Origin: Tretioscincus oriximinensis
Lineage: Eukaryota > Chordata > Lepidosauria > Squamata > Gymnophthalmidae
DNA length: 64,000 nucleotides
Direction of reading: 5' to 3'
Assembly: GCA_022410635.1 (NCBI GenBank)
Contig: JAJVDF010000140.1
Location: 1,090,564 to 1,154,563 of the forward strand
In this document: one piece after another, positions 11,346 to 23,277 of the stretch
Layout: each line of letters opens with the position of its first letter
How positions within the stretch are numbered: position 1 is the first letter of the stretch
Made by a program: the position numbers and the translations under genes
Notes under the pieces: model-generated
What the model was told of the DNA's origin: nothing
What the model saw: only the letters and a program-made list of their open reading frames with translations
The model's database searches: none

Positions 11346-12040
11346 TGTCCCTGTTGTTTCAGTTATTACCTGTCTTGTTTGTCACCTTCATTTTTGCTCT
11401 TTGTGACTGTCTTAAATACATCTGNAGTTTTATGACTTGGGCCACATCCAGACAGCAGCTCAAAATTGCACTCGCAAGGTATATTACGAATTTTGTAATT
11501 AGCACTTGCTGCCCAGATGGTTACCAGCAGCATAGTGGCTGTGCAATTACTGGGCTGTGAGTGAGGGCAGGTGCTCACNTCCATCTGGTGCTGCACAGTG
11601 GGTATGGCTGGTGCCATGTGCTCATGCGCTGTCTCCATTTTCACCCTGTGCTCGTGTGTGCTGCTTCCCAGCATGCTTGTAATGCTCTGAAACAGCAGCT
11701 AAACAGATAAGTGCCTGCTTTTCCTTTCAATATAATAGGAAATAGTGATCCAAGAGTTCTTTTTCTTGCCATAGAATATAACGCTACAAAGGGGCTTCAT
11801 TGGACTAGCAAAAAGGCTGTTTTTGTTTTTGTTTTTTGCTTGACACCAAGGAATTCCAGCATCTGGCACAGTTCATGATAAACTCAGTGGCAACAAATTC
11901 AGTATGAAATTCATTTGTTTCTTTTGTACAATGTTAACTAAGTTTGTTTTTTTTTCTTTTCTGTTGATGTTGTAATTATTTTTGTGTTCAATAAATAAAA
12001 AATTGAAAAAAAAATGTTAAATAGATTTCTGTCTCATTTA
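11346..12040. other. No gene; unassigned, with possible old repeat
   Basis: The part at 11440-11700 (CCACATCCAGACAGCAGC..) has the look of an old repeat but matches nothing else in the window. The A/T run at 11945-12013 ends in AAATAAAAAATTG and could be a retroposed tail. Confidence 0.35.
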
Positions 12041-12214
12041 GGCCCCTTTTGTACTGACACTTATTTTAGATTACATTCTGGAATAGGGTCATCCAGTTCA
12101 CAGGTTGGTGCAGATGGTAAGGTCTTGATGGATCCTGCTGTAGTCCACACCAGCATGAGGATAGCAGGCCCTGTTCCTGGATATAAGCCTGAATAAGGTC
12201 CAGTACTGAGAAGG
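12041..12214. mobile_element. Fold-back element, family A
   Basis: GGCCCCTTTTGTACTGACAC then CTTATTTTAGATTACATTCTG at the left is mirrored by GGATATAAGCCTGAATAAG and CAGTACTGAGAAGG at the right. The centre has a GTAGTCCACACCAGCATGAG block shared by other copies. Confidence 0.75.
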
Positions 12215-12727
12215 TTTACATCCGGCTCTTTGGTAAGAGTCTTTTATAGCTGATCCTTCTAAAGCTTAAAGAGACACCATCACCAGTTTTAATCTTATCT
12301 TCATAATTGTCACCCAACTTATCTCCCAAATGCCTTGGGTTTTTTTTTTCATTGTTCACAAATGGGTTGTCAGAAACAATGCATTTTACATTTTCTTCCG
12401 GATCTATTCCTTTCATAAGATTTTCTCTGCTAAGCTGATTTGGCAGCAGGCTCTCCAACATAAAACCAGCTCCTCAAAAACCAGAGTTCCTTTAAAGAAG
12501 GCTCAACTGGCATGAGGCGAAAGGGGCACACGATCCGCACAAATTTCTGCCAATAGGTTAGAAACTTTCCAAGCAGTTTTCATAAAGTTGTGCAGACTGA
12601 GCCCCTGAGAAAGGGTCTGTTAACCTATTACCTTTTCTATTTCATTTAACATTTTACTTGCTATTTATTTGCCTTTTGCCTTGGTTCTTTTGCATGCATT
12701 TCCTTTAAGTTTTTAAAATGTTCCTGC
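12215..12727. other. No gene; unassigned
   Basis: AT-rich sequence with no recognisable feature. Confidence 0.5.
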
Positions 12728-12800
12728 ACTAGCTCATTCCAGATTACATCCTGGAATAGGGACCTGTCTTTAACATGTTGGTGCAAACAGGGCCCTCCCA
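12728..12800. mobile_element. Fold-back element, family A (fragment)
   Basis: Only half is present: CTCATTCCAGATTACATCCTG, GGAATAGGGACC and then ACATGTTGGTGCAAACAGGG. Confidence 0.55.
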
Positions 12801-14481
12801 GGGCACAGCTGTAATTCTTTGCAAACCTACACGAAAGTTTCTCTTACTGAATATAGTGAATGAATTACCCTGAATTAATATTTGTGGAAAATGGCAAGGG
12901 GAAAGGATTCAGGGTTTAGCTTCTGGGTCTTGTGGAATATTATTCATTCCAATCTCATCAGAAAACCATCCCTGTTATTTAGTCTTCTTCTACCTCCATT
13001 ACAGTTCTTGGCTGAACCACTGTATTAAAATATGCTGCTGTTGGGGGAGAAACCACATGACTTATTGTCAAGGAGCAGCAACATGTTCTGTAGCAATGCA
13101 GAACATAANTTTTTTACCTGGAAGAAAATGTCTTTCAGATAAACCTTTTAAGAACTATGCAATAAAAAAGACAGTCTCAAAGGCTAGAGTTGTTCATCTC
13201 TGTTCTAAAATAATGCCAAAACTGGAAGCAGATATAGGGCTCTCAAAAGAGGCTCCTGAAATACGTTGACACTAAATTAGGCATGATGCCAAAAAGACTA
13301 CAAGCTCCATCAAAGTCTGGCATTGGTTGGTAAATTAATATTTATATTCACAAACATACCCGTAACAATGTGCTAGAATCATTAACATGCCATACGTATG
13401 GAAATAAATCTATGGAGCTCGATCATTAGTAGCAATAAGTCAACTGATGTGCTTGGTTACATTTAACAAGATGTGTAAAACCATAAAGAACCTGGACATG
13501 CTAGAAGGACCTGCCGGGNTTTTTTTTAATTCCATCCCTGAATAAAGGCATGAGGCAGAATATGCATGGTAGCCCACCCACCTGCTAATTCTGGTAGTAC
13601 TAAAACTGAAGCCAGGGGAAAAAAGGTTCCAATCAGCACTCTTTTGAGGGACACAGGAAGTGTTCCCAGAAGCTAATCATTGTCTGTATTTTGAGAAACA
13701 GCAGGGCTGGTTGCATTGCCATTAAGGAAGCACCCCCTCATAGGTTTTCACAACAGTGGCAACAGAGCTTTAGAAAGTGTGGTTAACATTCAGTAGTTTG
13801 TCCCAATTTATGGGGATGTGCTTTCCACAGCTTTAAGAAGAGCTAGTTCAAGGAATGTAGAACATGTGAACCCACATCCTTTGGGCCATGTGCATTTGCA
13901 GACCCACCAGGAAACTCGTCAGAGGAAACGGCAAATGGGAGCAGCAATATTTATCTGTCCATCTTCCCAGATGACTCAAAGATGGTCCCAAGAGGCTGTG
14001 TGGAAATAAGTGTCAGTATTACTCTTAGAGATAATTTGCTGAACATCAGTTTGCCTCCAAGACTTGTCAGTTCCATCCATGATTCTTCAAAATCAGTTCC
14101 ATATTAAAAGACTTGGGGTCTGTTCATACNTGTACTTTAAAAAATGTTTTAGGCCATTTTCAATTCTGAAGAATTGAATTCAATCTTTCTATTATCTGGA
14201 TTAAATCCCATTCACTAGGACTGATGAACTGAAGAAGGTTTAAAATAAAGATGTGGCCACGGCCTATACCGAGCTCCCATTTCCATTCCTGCGCAGGCCT
14301 TGCTGTTTCAACTTGTGATAAAGCTTAAGCCAAATTTTTGCTATAGTACTTTTAAATAACAAGAAATTTTCTCTCATGACCTTCATGGACTCATAAATGA
14401 GATAGATTTTGATTTATCATACAGGTACACAGGAGAATTGTGTGTGCAACTAGAAGCAATTTATTAAAGGCTGCCTTCATA
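12801..14481. other. No gene; unassigned
   Basis: AT-rich sequence without coding signal. At 14105-14270 an inverted stretch around GAAGAATTGAATTC is seen, too weak to call an element. Confidence 0.45.
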
Positions 14482-14793
14482 AGAACGTAANAACATAAGA
14501 AGAGCCATACTGGATAAGGCCACAGCCCATCGAGTCCAGCATTCTGTCTCACACAGAGGCCCACCAGATGCACCTGGGCAGTCCAAACAGAGGAAAGCAA
14601 AATATGCCCCTGTTCATGACTCCCTGCAAATGTTACCACAGGAGTCCTGCCTGTTGCTCCATCCCGGAGGCAACATCCAGACATCCATCCTAGTATCCAT
14701 TTATACCCTTGGTGTCCATAAACCTGTCTAGTTCTGTCTTGAAACTATCCAAGCTTCTTAGCTACCACTACCTCTTCAGGAAGTAAATTTCTC
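14482..14793 (-). mobile_element. CR1 LINE 3' end, minus orientation, truncated
   Basis: It starts at the low side with the CR1 end repeat (AAGAACGTAA, AACATAAGAAGAGCC) and continues through CATACTGGATAAGGCCACAG to AGCTACCACTACCTCTTCAGG. It is close in sequence to the copy at 17955-18624, so the two belong to one subfamily. Confidence 0.85.
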
Positions 14794-17743
14794 TTCGGAT
14801 GGTAAGGGGCAACATGGAATATAAATATGATCCTACAATTGTCTCTTACCCTGCAGCAACAAACTCTGACCTTCATATCTGGTGTTGAACAGGTTACAAG
14901 ATGTGCTTGCTGCAGATTTCTTGGAGTTAGCCAAGCCCCTGCCCCTTTCTTTTATCTCAAACACTTAATGGGTAGAGTTGACATACGCAGCAAAATTCCC
15001 AGGCCATCTGCCATTTTCAAGTTCATCCCAGCTGACCAGTCAAAAGTTTGCAATTCCTGTGGTGTCTGCAGCTTCTTGGTGGATATTGTATCCTGGGTTT
15101 TGAGTGTTTGGATTATTGCAACCTTTTTTGTTGATTGCCAGAAATCCTGAGTGGGTAAGCTATGCTATTATGGGAAGTTCAGCACGATCGTGAATTTTGT
15201 ATAATAGCATTGCTAGTAATTTTTTGGATATTGTAAGTCTACGGCACTATGAATGAGAGAGGGCTGCCTGGCTTTACTATGCTAAGAGGATTGTATCTGG
15301 AAGCACCCAAAGGCTGTGTTCCAATCGGGGACGGGTGATGTGAAATGGATTTAAAACCACTTTGCTTTTTTCCTTCTGTCTGAGCCCCATTTTGACCCCC
15401 TTTTAGCAGCCTGACAGGGCAAGGAAGGAGCCAAAGCTGTGCCGAGTGCTTGCTGCGCATATACAGGTTAACCATTTGGANTAAATGGAAAATGGATGTG
15501 ACCAGGGCAGAGCCAAACAGCTTTTGCGCCAACTTTTTCTGCTAGTGGGAATGCAGCCATGGAGTCTCTGTAGGCTAAATAGAAGGAAGTCCTTATTGCA
15601 CCCATTTTTATTCTTCCTAGTTTCGGTACAGTGCTTCCAAATGGCAAGAGGTTATAAAGATTATACTGCCCAAACTACTATATTTATTTCAAACATTCCC
15701 AAAAACATTATTAGTCAGCTTATTGAGCAAATGGGATAATGAATTACTAAAATTCATATTCTCAAATAAGAGACCTTGTATACCAGAAATATATATATTC
15801 TGACCTCAGGACTTGGAAGGAATAGGGAGTCCCAAAATTGCAACAGTAAAACAATGCATATTATATTACTTCATTATTACTATTCCAAGACCCCAAAAGA
15901 AAGTGATGTACTTTTATGCATTCCAGGGACTGAAAAGTTAAAAATACATAATAAGTTGTTCTCTGCAACTAAAAGATCACATGTGACAATTAACCACCCC
16001 TGTTATCATGTGATATTGCTGGTATGGAAAAGATGGAATGGAAATCTTACCCTTTTCCCATTCTTCCTTATGCTAATAAAATATTTGCCATTCATGGAGA
16101 TAGTTTTTTTATCTAGCATCAACAGAGCAACATTATATGAGCCAGNCTTTAATAGACTTGTTTAATGGGAAAAGAAATTTAAAACCCGTGGTAAGCTTGA
16201 CACAATATGTAATCTCCGAGATGATATAATTTCTGGTTAGTAAAATGAAGAACAAAAAAAGTTTTGAAGGTTATAGAGTATATTGAGGCAATAAATAGGC
16301 TTTTTTCAATAGAAAGGAAACTGGATTTCTTACTCTGATTAAGGAAAGAACTGGCACCCTTCCCAGCCTCATGTTTGCTATTTCTTTTTAATTGCATTCA
16401 TGATCATGCCTCATATACCTCAACTTTCCATGCTGCTCTGATACGTTTCCTAGTAATCCCAAGAGCCAATTAACTCTTNCATGGAGCCTCAAAGTATCGC
16501 GAGATTTTCCATGTTCAAATTGCTGAATGCAGTACTGGGAGGCTTACGCTGGTTTACTAAATCTCATCCCCCATATCTCATATTGGGGTTTTTTTGGTTA
16601 CCAGAGCTGGAAGTGTCATCATTTATGATGTCACTTCTGGTCCCTGCTTCCAGAAAGAGCACCCAGTCTTTGCTTCTAGGAATGGCACCCAAAGTGATGT
16701 CATTTCTTAGAAGAAAAATCTCCAAATTTCTTTGCGTGCTAAGATCTTCAGGCTCCTGGGTCACGATTTCTGTGCCAGCACTGACTCAATGTCTCCATGA
16801 AGGTTTATTATTATTATTATAGAAATGCCCAATGTTTAATTACACAAACTGCGGTAGCCAAAAAATTCCACAACAACAATCGCTGAACATGCGTGACCTC
16901 TTGGAGCACATTTAAGGTGATGTTGCTTTCACCTCGCTAAATATCATGAGTAGGGATGGGCCCTTGGTCTTTTCTAAATATAAAATAATGGCAACCATAA
17001 GACTCCCACAAGTCTCTGAAATTCTATATTCAAAAGACCAACAAAATGACTCTAGAATCCTGCAAATATATGAAAAGTTGAATAGAACAATANGCAAAGT
17101 TCTTCTGAATTTTATTCTCCTAGCAGCAAAAAATATATATGTAACCTTATCCTGGAAGAAACGGNGTTTACTTACCATAAACAATCAATATAACAAACTT
17201 TGGAAATATGCATATATGGAAAGCAAAATATACCAGAGGGAAAAAATGCAAGTGAATACTCCATTGAGCAGGGGTTGGACCCGATGACCCTGGAGGTCCC
17301 TTTCAACTCTGTTTCTAAGCCAGTAGAGACATTAGACCCACATAATTATTCTCAAATGCCAANACAGAAGATTATCTCCTGGACCTGAATCTTAATTTAA
17401 TTGCCTGCACTTACTTTACTTCCAGAGCCAGCCATGGTTGAAGTCAANGCAAGAATGTCAGATTTTGGATGCAAATACACAGAATGTTTCTCAGGACTAA
17501 AATTGTCCTTTTCACACACAATTTCTTGTTCAGTGATAGGTAAGTGAGGAAATGCTACAGTGGATAAATTTTGCATAAGCCTTGGCCAATTTATCTAGTA
17601 TGCATAGTTTCCAGATTCCCCAGATTGTTCCTGAGAGGGGCATAACCTGATGAATACATTTCCATGTGTGTCTTGAGCAATGNTTTTTGATTATGTCAAG
17701 TAGGATTAATCTAAAGAAAAAAATCATTTCTCTTGTTGCAAGT
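14794..17743. other. No gene; about 3 kb unassigned
   Basis: Moderately AT-rich. Open frames at 14827-15150, 15776-16165 and 16481-16822 show no family resemblance. A TGATGTCA CRE-like half-palindrome occurs near 16626 and again near 16695. No clear repeat. Confidence 0.4.
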
Positions 17744-17954
17744 AGACTGACCAGATTTTCTGAGGCCCAAAANGGGGTTATTAATATTCATGCTAATTTG
17801 CATATTCATAAATATGCAAATCATCCACCAGCATGCATTCTTTTCTGGAATTACTGCCCAAGAAAGCTGTGAAGCATGTGATAATTTTTTTAAGTTTGCG
17901 AGAATTTTTGGAGAGCATCAGAAATTTGGATTTTTTAATTTTTTTACAGAGGGG

Positions 17955-18624
17955 AACATAAGAACATAAGAAGAGCCATACTGGATCAGGCCACAGCCCA
18001 TCAAGTCCAGCATTCTGTGTCACACAGAGGCTCACCAGATGCACCTGGGCAGTCCGAACAAAGGAAAGCAAAATATGCACNTGTTCATGACTCCCTGCAA
18101 ATGGTGTTTCAGGAGTCCTGCCTGTTGCTCCATCCCAGAGGCAACATCCAGACATCCATCCTAGTATCCATTTATACCTTTGGTGTCCATAAACCTGTCT
18201 AGTCCTGTCTTGAAACTATCCAAGCTGTTAGCTACCACTACCTCTTCAGGAAGTAAATTCCACAGGCCAATGACCCTCTGGGTGAAAAAATACTTTCCTT
18301 TGTCTGTTCTCACTTTTCTACCCAACAGTTTTAAGGAGTGCCCTCTGGTCCTTGTGTTGTGTGATAGAGAAAACATTTTTTCTCTATTCACCCTGTCGAT
18401 CCCATGCATGATTTTGTACACTTCAATCAGATCACCCCTCAAACGTCTCCTTTCAAGGCTGAAGAGGCCCAGACGTTGCAGCCTTGCTTCCTAAGGGAGG
18501 TGCTCCAGACCCTTGATCATTTTTGTTGCCCTTTTCTGCACCTTCTCCAGTTCCAAAATATCTCTCTTGAGATGTGGTGACCAGAATTGAACACAGTATT
18601 CCAAATGAGGCCTCACCACAGATT
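17955..18624 (-). mobile_element. CR1 LINE 3' end nested in family B element
   Basis: On the minus strand, 18442-18161 is an open frame for the ORF2 C-terminus: MRGDLIEVYKIMHGIDRVNR, then FFTQRVIGLWNLLPEEVVVA and NSLDSFKTGLDRFM. The low side is the CR1 end repeat AACATAAGAACATAAGAAG. About 670 bp is present and the 5' part is missing. It is the best preserved CR1 in the window. Confidence 0.9.
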
Positions 18625-18627
18625 GTG

Positions 18628-18835
18628 GAGGGTGCCTTCAGGAGCTGGCCCTGGTTGCTAGAGACCCCTAGTGGTGGTGAAGTNAATTGTTTTTTTTTTA
18701 AAAAAAACATTTTTAAAATGTGCAATAATTGTTTGAAGTGCATGAGAATTTTTATTTTTTACTGACGGGAGGGTGCCTTCAGAAGCTGGCNCCGGTTGCC
18801 AGAGACCCCTAGTGGTGGTGCAGTGAATTTTTACT
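18628..18835. repeat. Internal tandem duplication (unit about 138 bp) in family B element
   Basis: GGAGGGTGCCTTCAGGAGCT..AGAGACCCCTAGTGGTGGTG at 18628-18683 recurs with few changes at 18767-18823, each followed by T/A-rich sequence. Confidence 0.85.
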
Positions 18836-18947
18836 AAAAACATTTTTTTTTTCAAAAAAAAAAATTTCCCTCAGCAAAACCCTGGGAAATGGTCCCCCCC
18901 TCAACCGGGTTCCCCCCCCTCAAAAAAGGGGTCATCTGTTCAGTCTA

Positions 18948-19439
18948 GTTGCAAGTAACCAATAGGAAAAGAAATATTGAACAGAAGATAGCATCAGCCT
19001 AGCTTTCTCTCTGGCTTTCATTTGGTACTGCCTTTTCTTCAGGGAACATGCTGTGGGCTGAACCAAATGGTTTCGTGGCCTTAGGTTCCCCACCCCTGAC
19101 TTAGAAGCTTTCAATCTGGCCTCAAAATGCTCCACCGAAACAAAAATATTGGAGGACTATCTCAGGGCTCTTAGNAGTAAATCTTTGCTGTCGACTCAGT
19201 ATATTGTCATGCATTCCATGAAGATATTTCTGCAGAATTTTTGGACAAACTTAATTGGCAATAATCCCAGAAAACTCAGCATATCAGAAATGCCCAATAT
19301 CACACTGAAAAATGAAAATGCTCTGAGACTTGGAGGAAAAGAATCCACAGCAGAGCTTTCTTAATATATTCATGAATAAAATAGATATTTTGACTCCTAT
19401 CCTACCTGGAATGTAACTCACATAGTTTTAAGTTCTCAT
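18948..19439. other. No gene; unassigned
   Basis: No recognisable feature beyond the family B flank. Confidence 0.5.
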
Positions 19440-19568
19440 ATTGTGAGGCCCTCCTGACAGTCCCACCTCCTTCACACGTGAAGGGGGTATGGACATGTGG
19501 GAGAGCCTTCTCTGTGATAGCCCGCAAGTTGAGGAATTCTCTCTCCTCTGAGGTGTGCCCGGTACTTT

Positions 19569-19600
<32 letters not shown>

Positions 19601-20098
19601 TCGAGGTATACCCTTTCTTCACCCTTTAACCAAAGGTCTCAGAACTGCTGACCAAAGGGTGGTGCATAATTGGACAATTATTCTTCAGACTAGAATATTG
19701 TGTTCTAGTCACAATGTTTGTTGCTTTCTCCACAACAGACACCCTGCGAAGTAGGTAGGACTCAGAGAGTTTTAATGAACTGTGATTGGTCCATGATCAC
19801 CCAACTGGCTTCATGGAGCAATATGGAATCGAACCGGGAGACTACCAGAGTTCAGCACTACCCATTACACCAGACTGGCTCTACCTGCACTATNCACATT
19901 CAGACACCTGGTGAAAACACAGTCGTTTACCCTCGCCAAATATTCCCTTCTCATTGAAGACATTGTTGTATTTTTAGATTGTTGTATCTTTAAATTGTTC
20001 AATTTTAATTATTTTTTAATTGTGTCCTGACACCTTTGGGTATAGGATGAAATATAAATGAAAACAAATAAACAAACATACAAACAAACAAATAAATA
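19440..20098 (+). mobile_element. L2/CR1-type LINE 3' end split by a SINE
   Basis: The left piece (19440-19565) matches the ORF2 region GAGGCCCTCCTGAC..GCCTTCTCTGTG. The right piece (about 19895-20098) is the LINE 3' UTR, ending CCTTTGGGTATAGGATGAAATATAAATG and an (AAAC/AAAT)n tail. The middle is an antisense SINE. The LINE is older than the SINE insertion. Confidence 0.75.
19566..19894 (-). mobile_element. tRNA-derived SINE, family 1, inserted in LINE
   Basis: Minus-strand tRNA-like head GCCAGTCTGGTGTAATGGG and box B GGTTCGATTCC (plus-strand GAATCGAACC near 19827), body CTGTTGTGGAGAAAGCAAC, then a tail with a (CTTT)n run on the plus strand at about 19569-19602. Confidence 0.8.
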
Positions 20099-20104
20099 AT
20101 AGTG

Positions 20105-20200
20105 TATCTTAGGACTGTGCACACATGCTGGAAAGATACATAAGTATTGGATCTTATTGTACAACATAAACCAGAATAAGATCCAGGGAAGAAATGGCCC
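20105..20200. mobile_element. Fold-back element, family A (degraded)
   Basis: The right end AAACCAGAATAAGATCCAGG..GAAATGGCCC is clear and the left end is poor. Confidence 0.45.
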
Positions 20201-21257
20201 TTTTAGGATTGGATGAGATATTTTAAAAGACTGCAATTTCACAGAAGTGAATATGTGTCTGGCCACCGTTCTGGAAGAAATTCACATTCACAACTATATG
20301 GACAATAAGAACTCATTTCAGCATATCTTTTTAACGACTTTTATTACTTTGTCTTATTTAGACTTGCTTTTATATTACATGAAATTGTTTAATTTACTGG
20401 GAAGAGATTTGGAGTCAGATTTACACAGTTATACGATTTCTGTTTCTCCATCCTTGTGTTTGGTTTTTCTTTTCAGGGTTGGATACGATATTGTAAAAGT
20501 GTGTTTATTTCAGCATGTGTTTCAGGGATGGAAATAGTATTTTGAGTAGTTCGAAAACAATAAATTCCATAGCTAATAGGCTGGTATCCTTCAGATGTTT
20601 CGGATCACTGTCAAATCAAGGATAAGAACAAGCTGAAATGCAGTTAATATCTGCTGCTGCTATGAAGAAGAATGAATAGGATATTTTTATTTATTCATCA
20701 TTTGGTGACTCCAAGGCGGTTTTAAAGATAGCACCGACAAAAATTACAATAAAAGACTTCTTGACATGAAGATNCAGTTGAGCAATTTCCAAGTTGCCAA
20801 AAACCTGTGCGGTAAACATCCCTTGTGAATTTTGTCCTAGCCTGTAAAATTTGTGAGTACAGTCTAGTGGAAAAATTGATAAGTTTAAGCTTTTAAATTC
20901 AACATTTTTCTTACAGTTTGTTTTCATCCCTGAATTTCCTCTGATTCAACTGCTCATTTAAATAGAATATCAAAAATTATCAAAATAAGAATGCAAATGA
21001 AAATTACCTAAACTTCAGCTCAAAAAACCTGGCCCAGTGGGACATCATAGNTTGGGCCTTCTCTCATAGATCCTTTATGATTTATTTTAATGAAATTTAG
21101 GTCAGTGTATCCAGGTTAGCCATCAGAGGTCTTTTGCATTAGGGCCTTAAATGGATTTTTGACCCTGTGCAAATACAGTTTAATACAGATCAAGCCATGT
21201 CTACTAGAACAGATTAAGGCAGGTAAAGGCAAATCAGGTCTAAGGGGTGGTTTGAAG
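20201..21257. other. No gene; unassigned
   Basis: AT-rich sequence. A small frame at 20691-20927 minus has no family resemblance. Confidence 0.45.
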
Positions 21258-21583
21258 CTGTAGTCTTAAGAAGAAGAAGAAGAACTTGGTTCTTTTACCC
21301 TGCTTTTCTCACCTTTCAAAGGGACTCAAAGCGGCTTACAAGGATATATTTTGCCCGAAGGCTCACATTCTATCTTCCCAACCAGGCAATGGTGGTTCCC
21401 ATGTATCTACTTGCATTCAGTTGCAATTTCTTGCAATTCATACTTTCGAATAGCTGGGTTGGCTAGAGCTACAGGCTAGTGGAAGGTGCTCATCCCTCCC
21501 CACTTCCAACACAGGGCTTCGAAACCCGATCTCCCAGGCGAGAGACAAATTCCTAAGCAACTGAGCTATCCGTGCCTGCTCTG
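21258..21583 (-). mobile_element. tRNA-derived SINE, family 2, minus orientation
   Basis: On the minus strand the head has TAGCTCAGTTGCTTAGGA (box A, plus coordinates 21552-21568) and GGTTTCGAAGCC (box B, 21517-21527). The tail is CTTGTAAGCCGCTTTGAG..AGCAGGG, ending in (TTC)n, seen as AAGAAGAAG at 21270-21282. It is distinct in head and body from family 1. Confidence 0.85.
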
Positions 21584-22041
21584 ATTAAATCTCTGATGGC
21601 TAGGAATAAATGGTCCTAGCTCAGGGATGTTGGGCTGCATGTGCAAATTTCAGTGGCGCACATTGATTCCTTTCCTACATTACAACTTCCATTATTTGAT
21701 TATGAATCATGGCAACTATAAACACAATAAATTGATATTTCCAAATTCTGAATACCAGTGGTTGACTGACCATGCCAAACCTTGCATTGGTACTGTTTGG
21801 ATGTTTAAGTCAGTTAGGATTGACCCTCCTCAGGCCAGTGATAAAAAATTGAAATTTGTGGACAATTGGGGGTGCAAGGTTTGCTTGCTTATGCGGCTGT
21901 AAAGGTCAGGGCTGCACCGAGGCCTCGTGGCGTTCTGGTGTGAGGTAATCTCTTCAGTTCAGTTCCCCGACCTGACTCAATAGTGCATACCACATGATGC
22001 ATCAGATCTAGTTCACCACATGCTGCACAGGGAAGGGAAAG
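21584..22041. other. No gene; unassigned
   Basis: No recognisable feature. Confidence 0.45.
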
Positions 22042-22391
22042 GAATGAATGGGACAGAGGTTAAAAGACGGTCTCTCAATCCAGAAGTCCATTCCCAAAGC
22101 CCTGAGAAGGGCACAGTCGCTAAGAAGANGATCTTTCATCTGGGAGATGGGGTTTCAAAGCCCTGTGTTGGACTTGGGGAGGAGTGAGCACTTTCCCCTC
22201 GCCTGCAGCTCTAGCCAACTCAGCTATTCGAAAGAGATGCAAATTTGTAATTTGCAAATCAATTAGATAAATGAATACCATCATTAACTTGATGGGGAAG
22301 GTAGAATAAAATGTAAGCCTTTGGGCAAAAATTAACCCTGTAAGCCGCTCTGGAAAAGAGCGGGGTATAAAAACTCGATTCTTCTTCTTCC
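22042..22391 (+). mobile_element. tRNA-derived SINE, family 2, plus orientation
   Basis: The head degrades to GGTTAAAAGACGGTCTCTC and GGGTTTCAAAGCCC. The body has CTCGCCTGCAGCTCTAGCCA and the tail has TGTAAGCCGCTCTGGAAAAG and then ATTCTTCTTCTTC. A second partial copy follows directly. Confidence 0.8.
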
Positions 22392-22790
22392 CTGTGTTGG
22401 TTGTGGAGACGGATGAGCACCCTTTACTGGCCTCAACTTCAGCCAACCCAGCTATTTAAAAGCACTTTGTGAAAGCACTTTGCAATTAGATTAACTTGTA
22501 CTGCCACAAATGTTATGGGGAAGATAGAATAGATGTAAGCCTTCAGGTATGATGACCAGATGACCCCTTTTGGGGGGAGGTTGAGAATCCGTTTTTGGGA
22601 TGCCTCCTGTTTTTTTCTGAGGAAAAAAAAATTGAAAAACAATTTTTTTTTAAAAGAAAAACTTTTTNAAAAAAGATTTTCCTCAGAAAAAACTGGGAGG
22701 CACCCCAAAAACGGGTTTTCAACACACACACACAAAAGGGGTCATCTGGTCAGCCTACTTCAGGTAGCCACTCTGAGTCCTTTCAGGTGA
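22392..22790 (+). mobile_element. Second SINE family 2 copy, split by a family B element
   Basis: It begins CCTGTGTTGGTTGTGGAGAC and reaches GTAAGCCTTCAGG at 22547. It resumes after the insertion as TAGCCACTCTGAGTCC. Confidence 0.7.
22548..22757. mobile_element. TIR fold-back element, family B, about 210 bp
   Basis: The left end GATGACCAGATGACCCC and the right end GGGGTCATCTGGTCAGCC are inverted. Inside, a TCCTCAGAAAA / TTTTCTGAGGA stem surrounds A/T runs, so the whole copy can fold. The flanks CTTCAGG (7 bp, 9 with TA) at 22541-22547 and 22758-22764 are target duplications in a SINE. Confidence 0.85.
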
Positions 22791-22841
22791 GAATGGCGAG
22801 GTATTATTTCTTCTCTTCCTCCTCCTCCTCCTCCTCCTTTT

Positions 22842-23000
22842 TTGCTCCCAGTGCGATCAAGATCCCAAGGCCTTAAAATTGCACCAGAAGGAACAAGGAC
22901 AGGTTGGTGGGTCCAGTTACAGGTGCCAACATTTAACAGTGTAGAACCCCTTCCAATAGCTACCAAGGGTGGCATTCTGCAAGTATTTGCACTTGTTGCA
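22842..23000. repeat. Unclassified repeat, shared with 28866-28985
   Basis: AAAATTGCACCAG..GGAACAAGGACAGGTTGG..GTCCAGTTACAG aligns with AAAATTGCACCAGGAAAGGC and GGTGAGTGGGCCCAG at 28883-28925. The class is unknown. Confidence 0.5.
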
Positions 23001-23277
23001 GGCCTGGCAGAGCTATACCTTGACAATCAATGGATTTCAGTTTAATGTAACTTTATGTATATACTTAGTAATTCAGTTCAAAGAGCTAATTAGTCCACAT
23101 TATTGTGGTGATTCCTACCTATAGGGCCCAGGTACACTGACCCTCAAGCCTAGAGATGCCGCACTATATCAGCTGGGATCCAGCAAGCACCCACGATCTG
23201 CTTAGACTCCCAGCACCTTTACGCCTTTAACAAAGCTCTCTATCAAGTATCTCAGGACTTTATTTCAGTCCTCACAG

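Larger units (their letters stand above)
17744..18947. mobile_element. TIR element, family B, large copy with nested CR1
   Basis: The left end TAGACTGACCAGAT at 17744 pairs with the right end ATCTGTTCAGTCTA at 18947. The flanking repeat GTTGCAAG is at 17736-17743 and 18948-18955, an exact 8-bp target duplication (10 bp counting the TA that follows). The inner part contains the CR1 at 17955-18624, an internal tandem duplication, and the T-rich, A-rich and C-rich blocks seen in the other family B copies. Confidence 0.8.
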
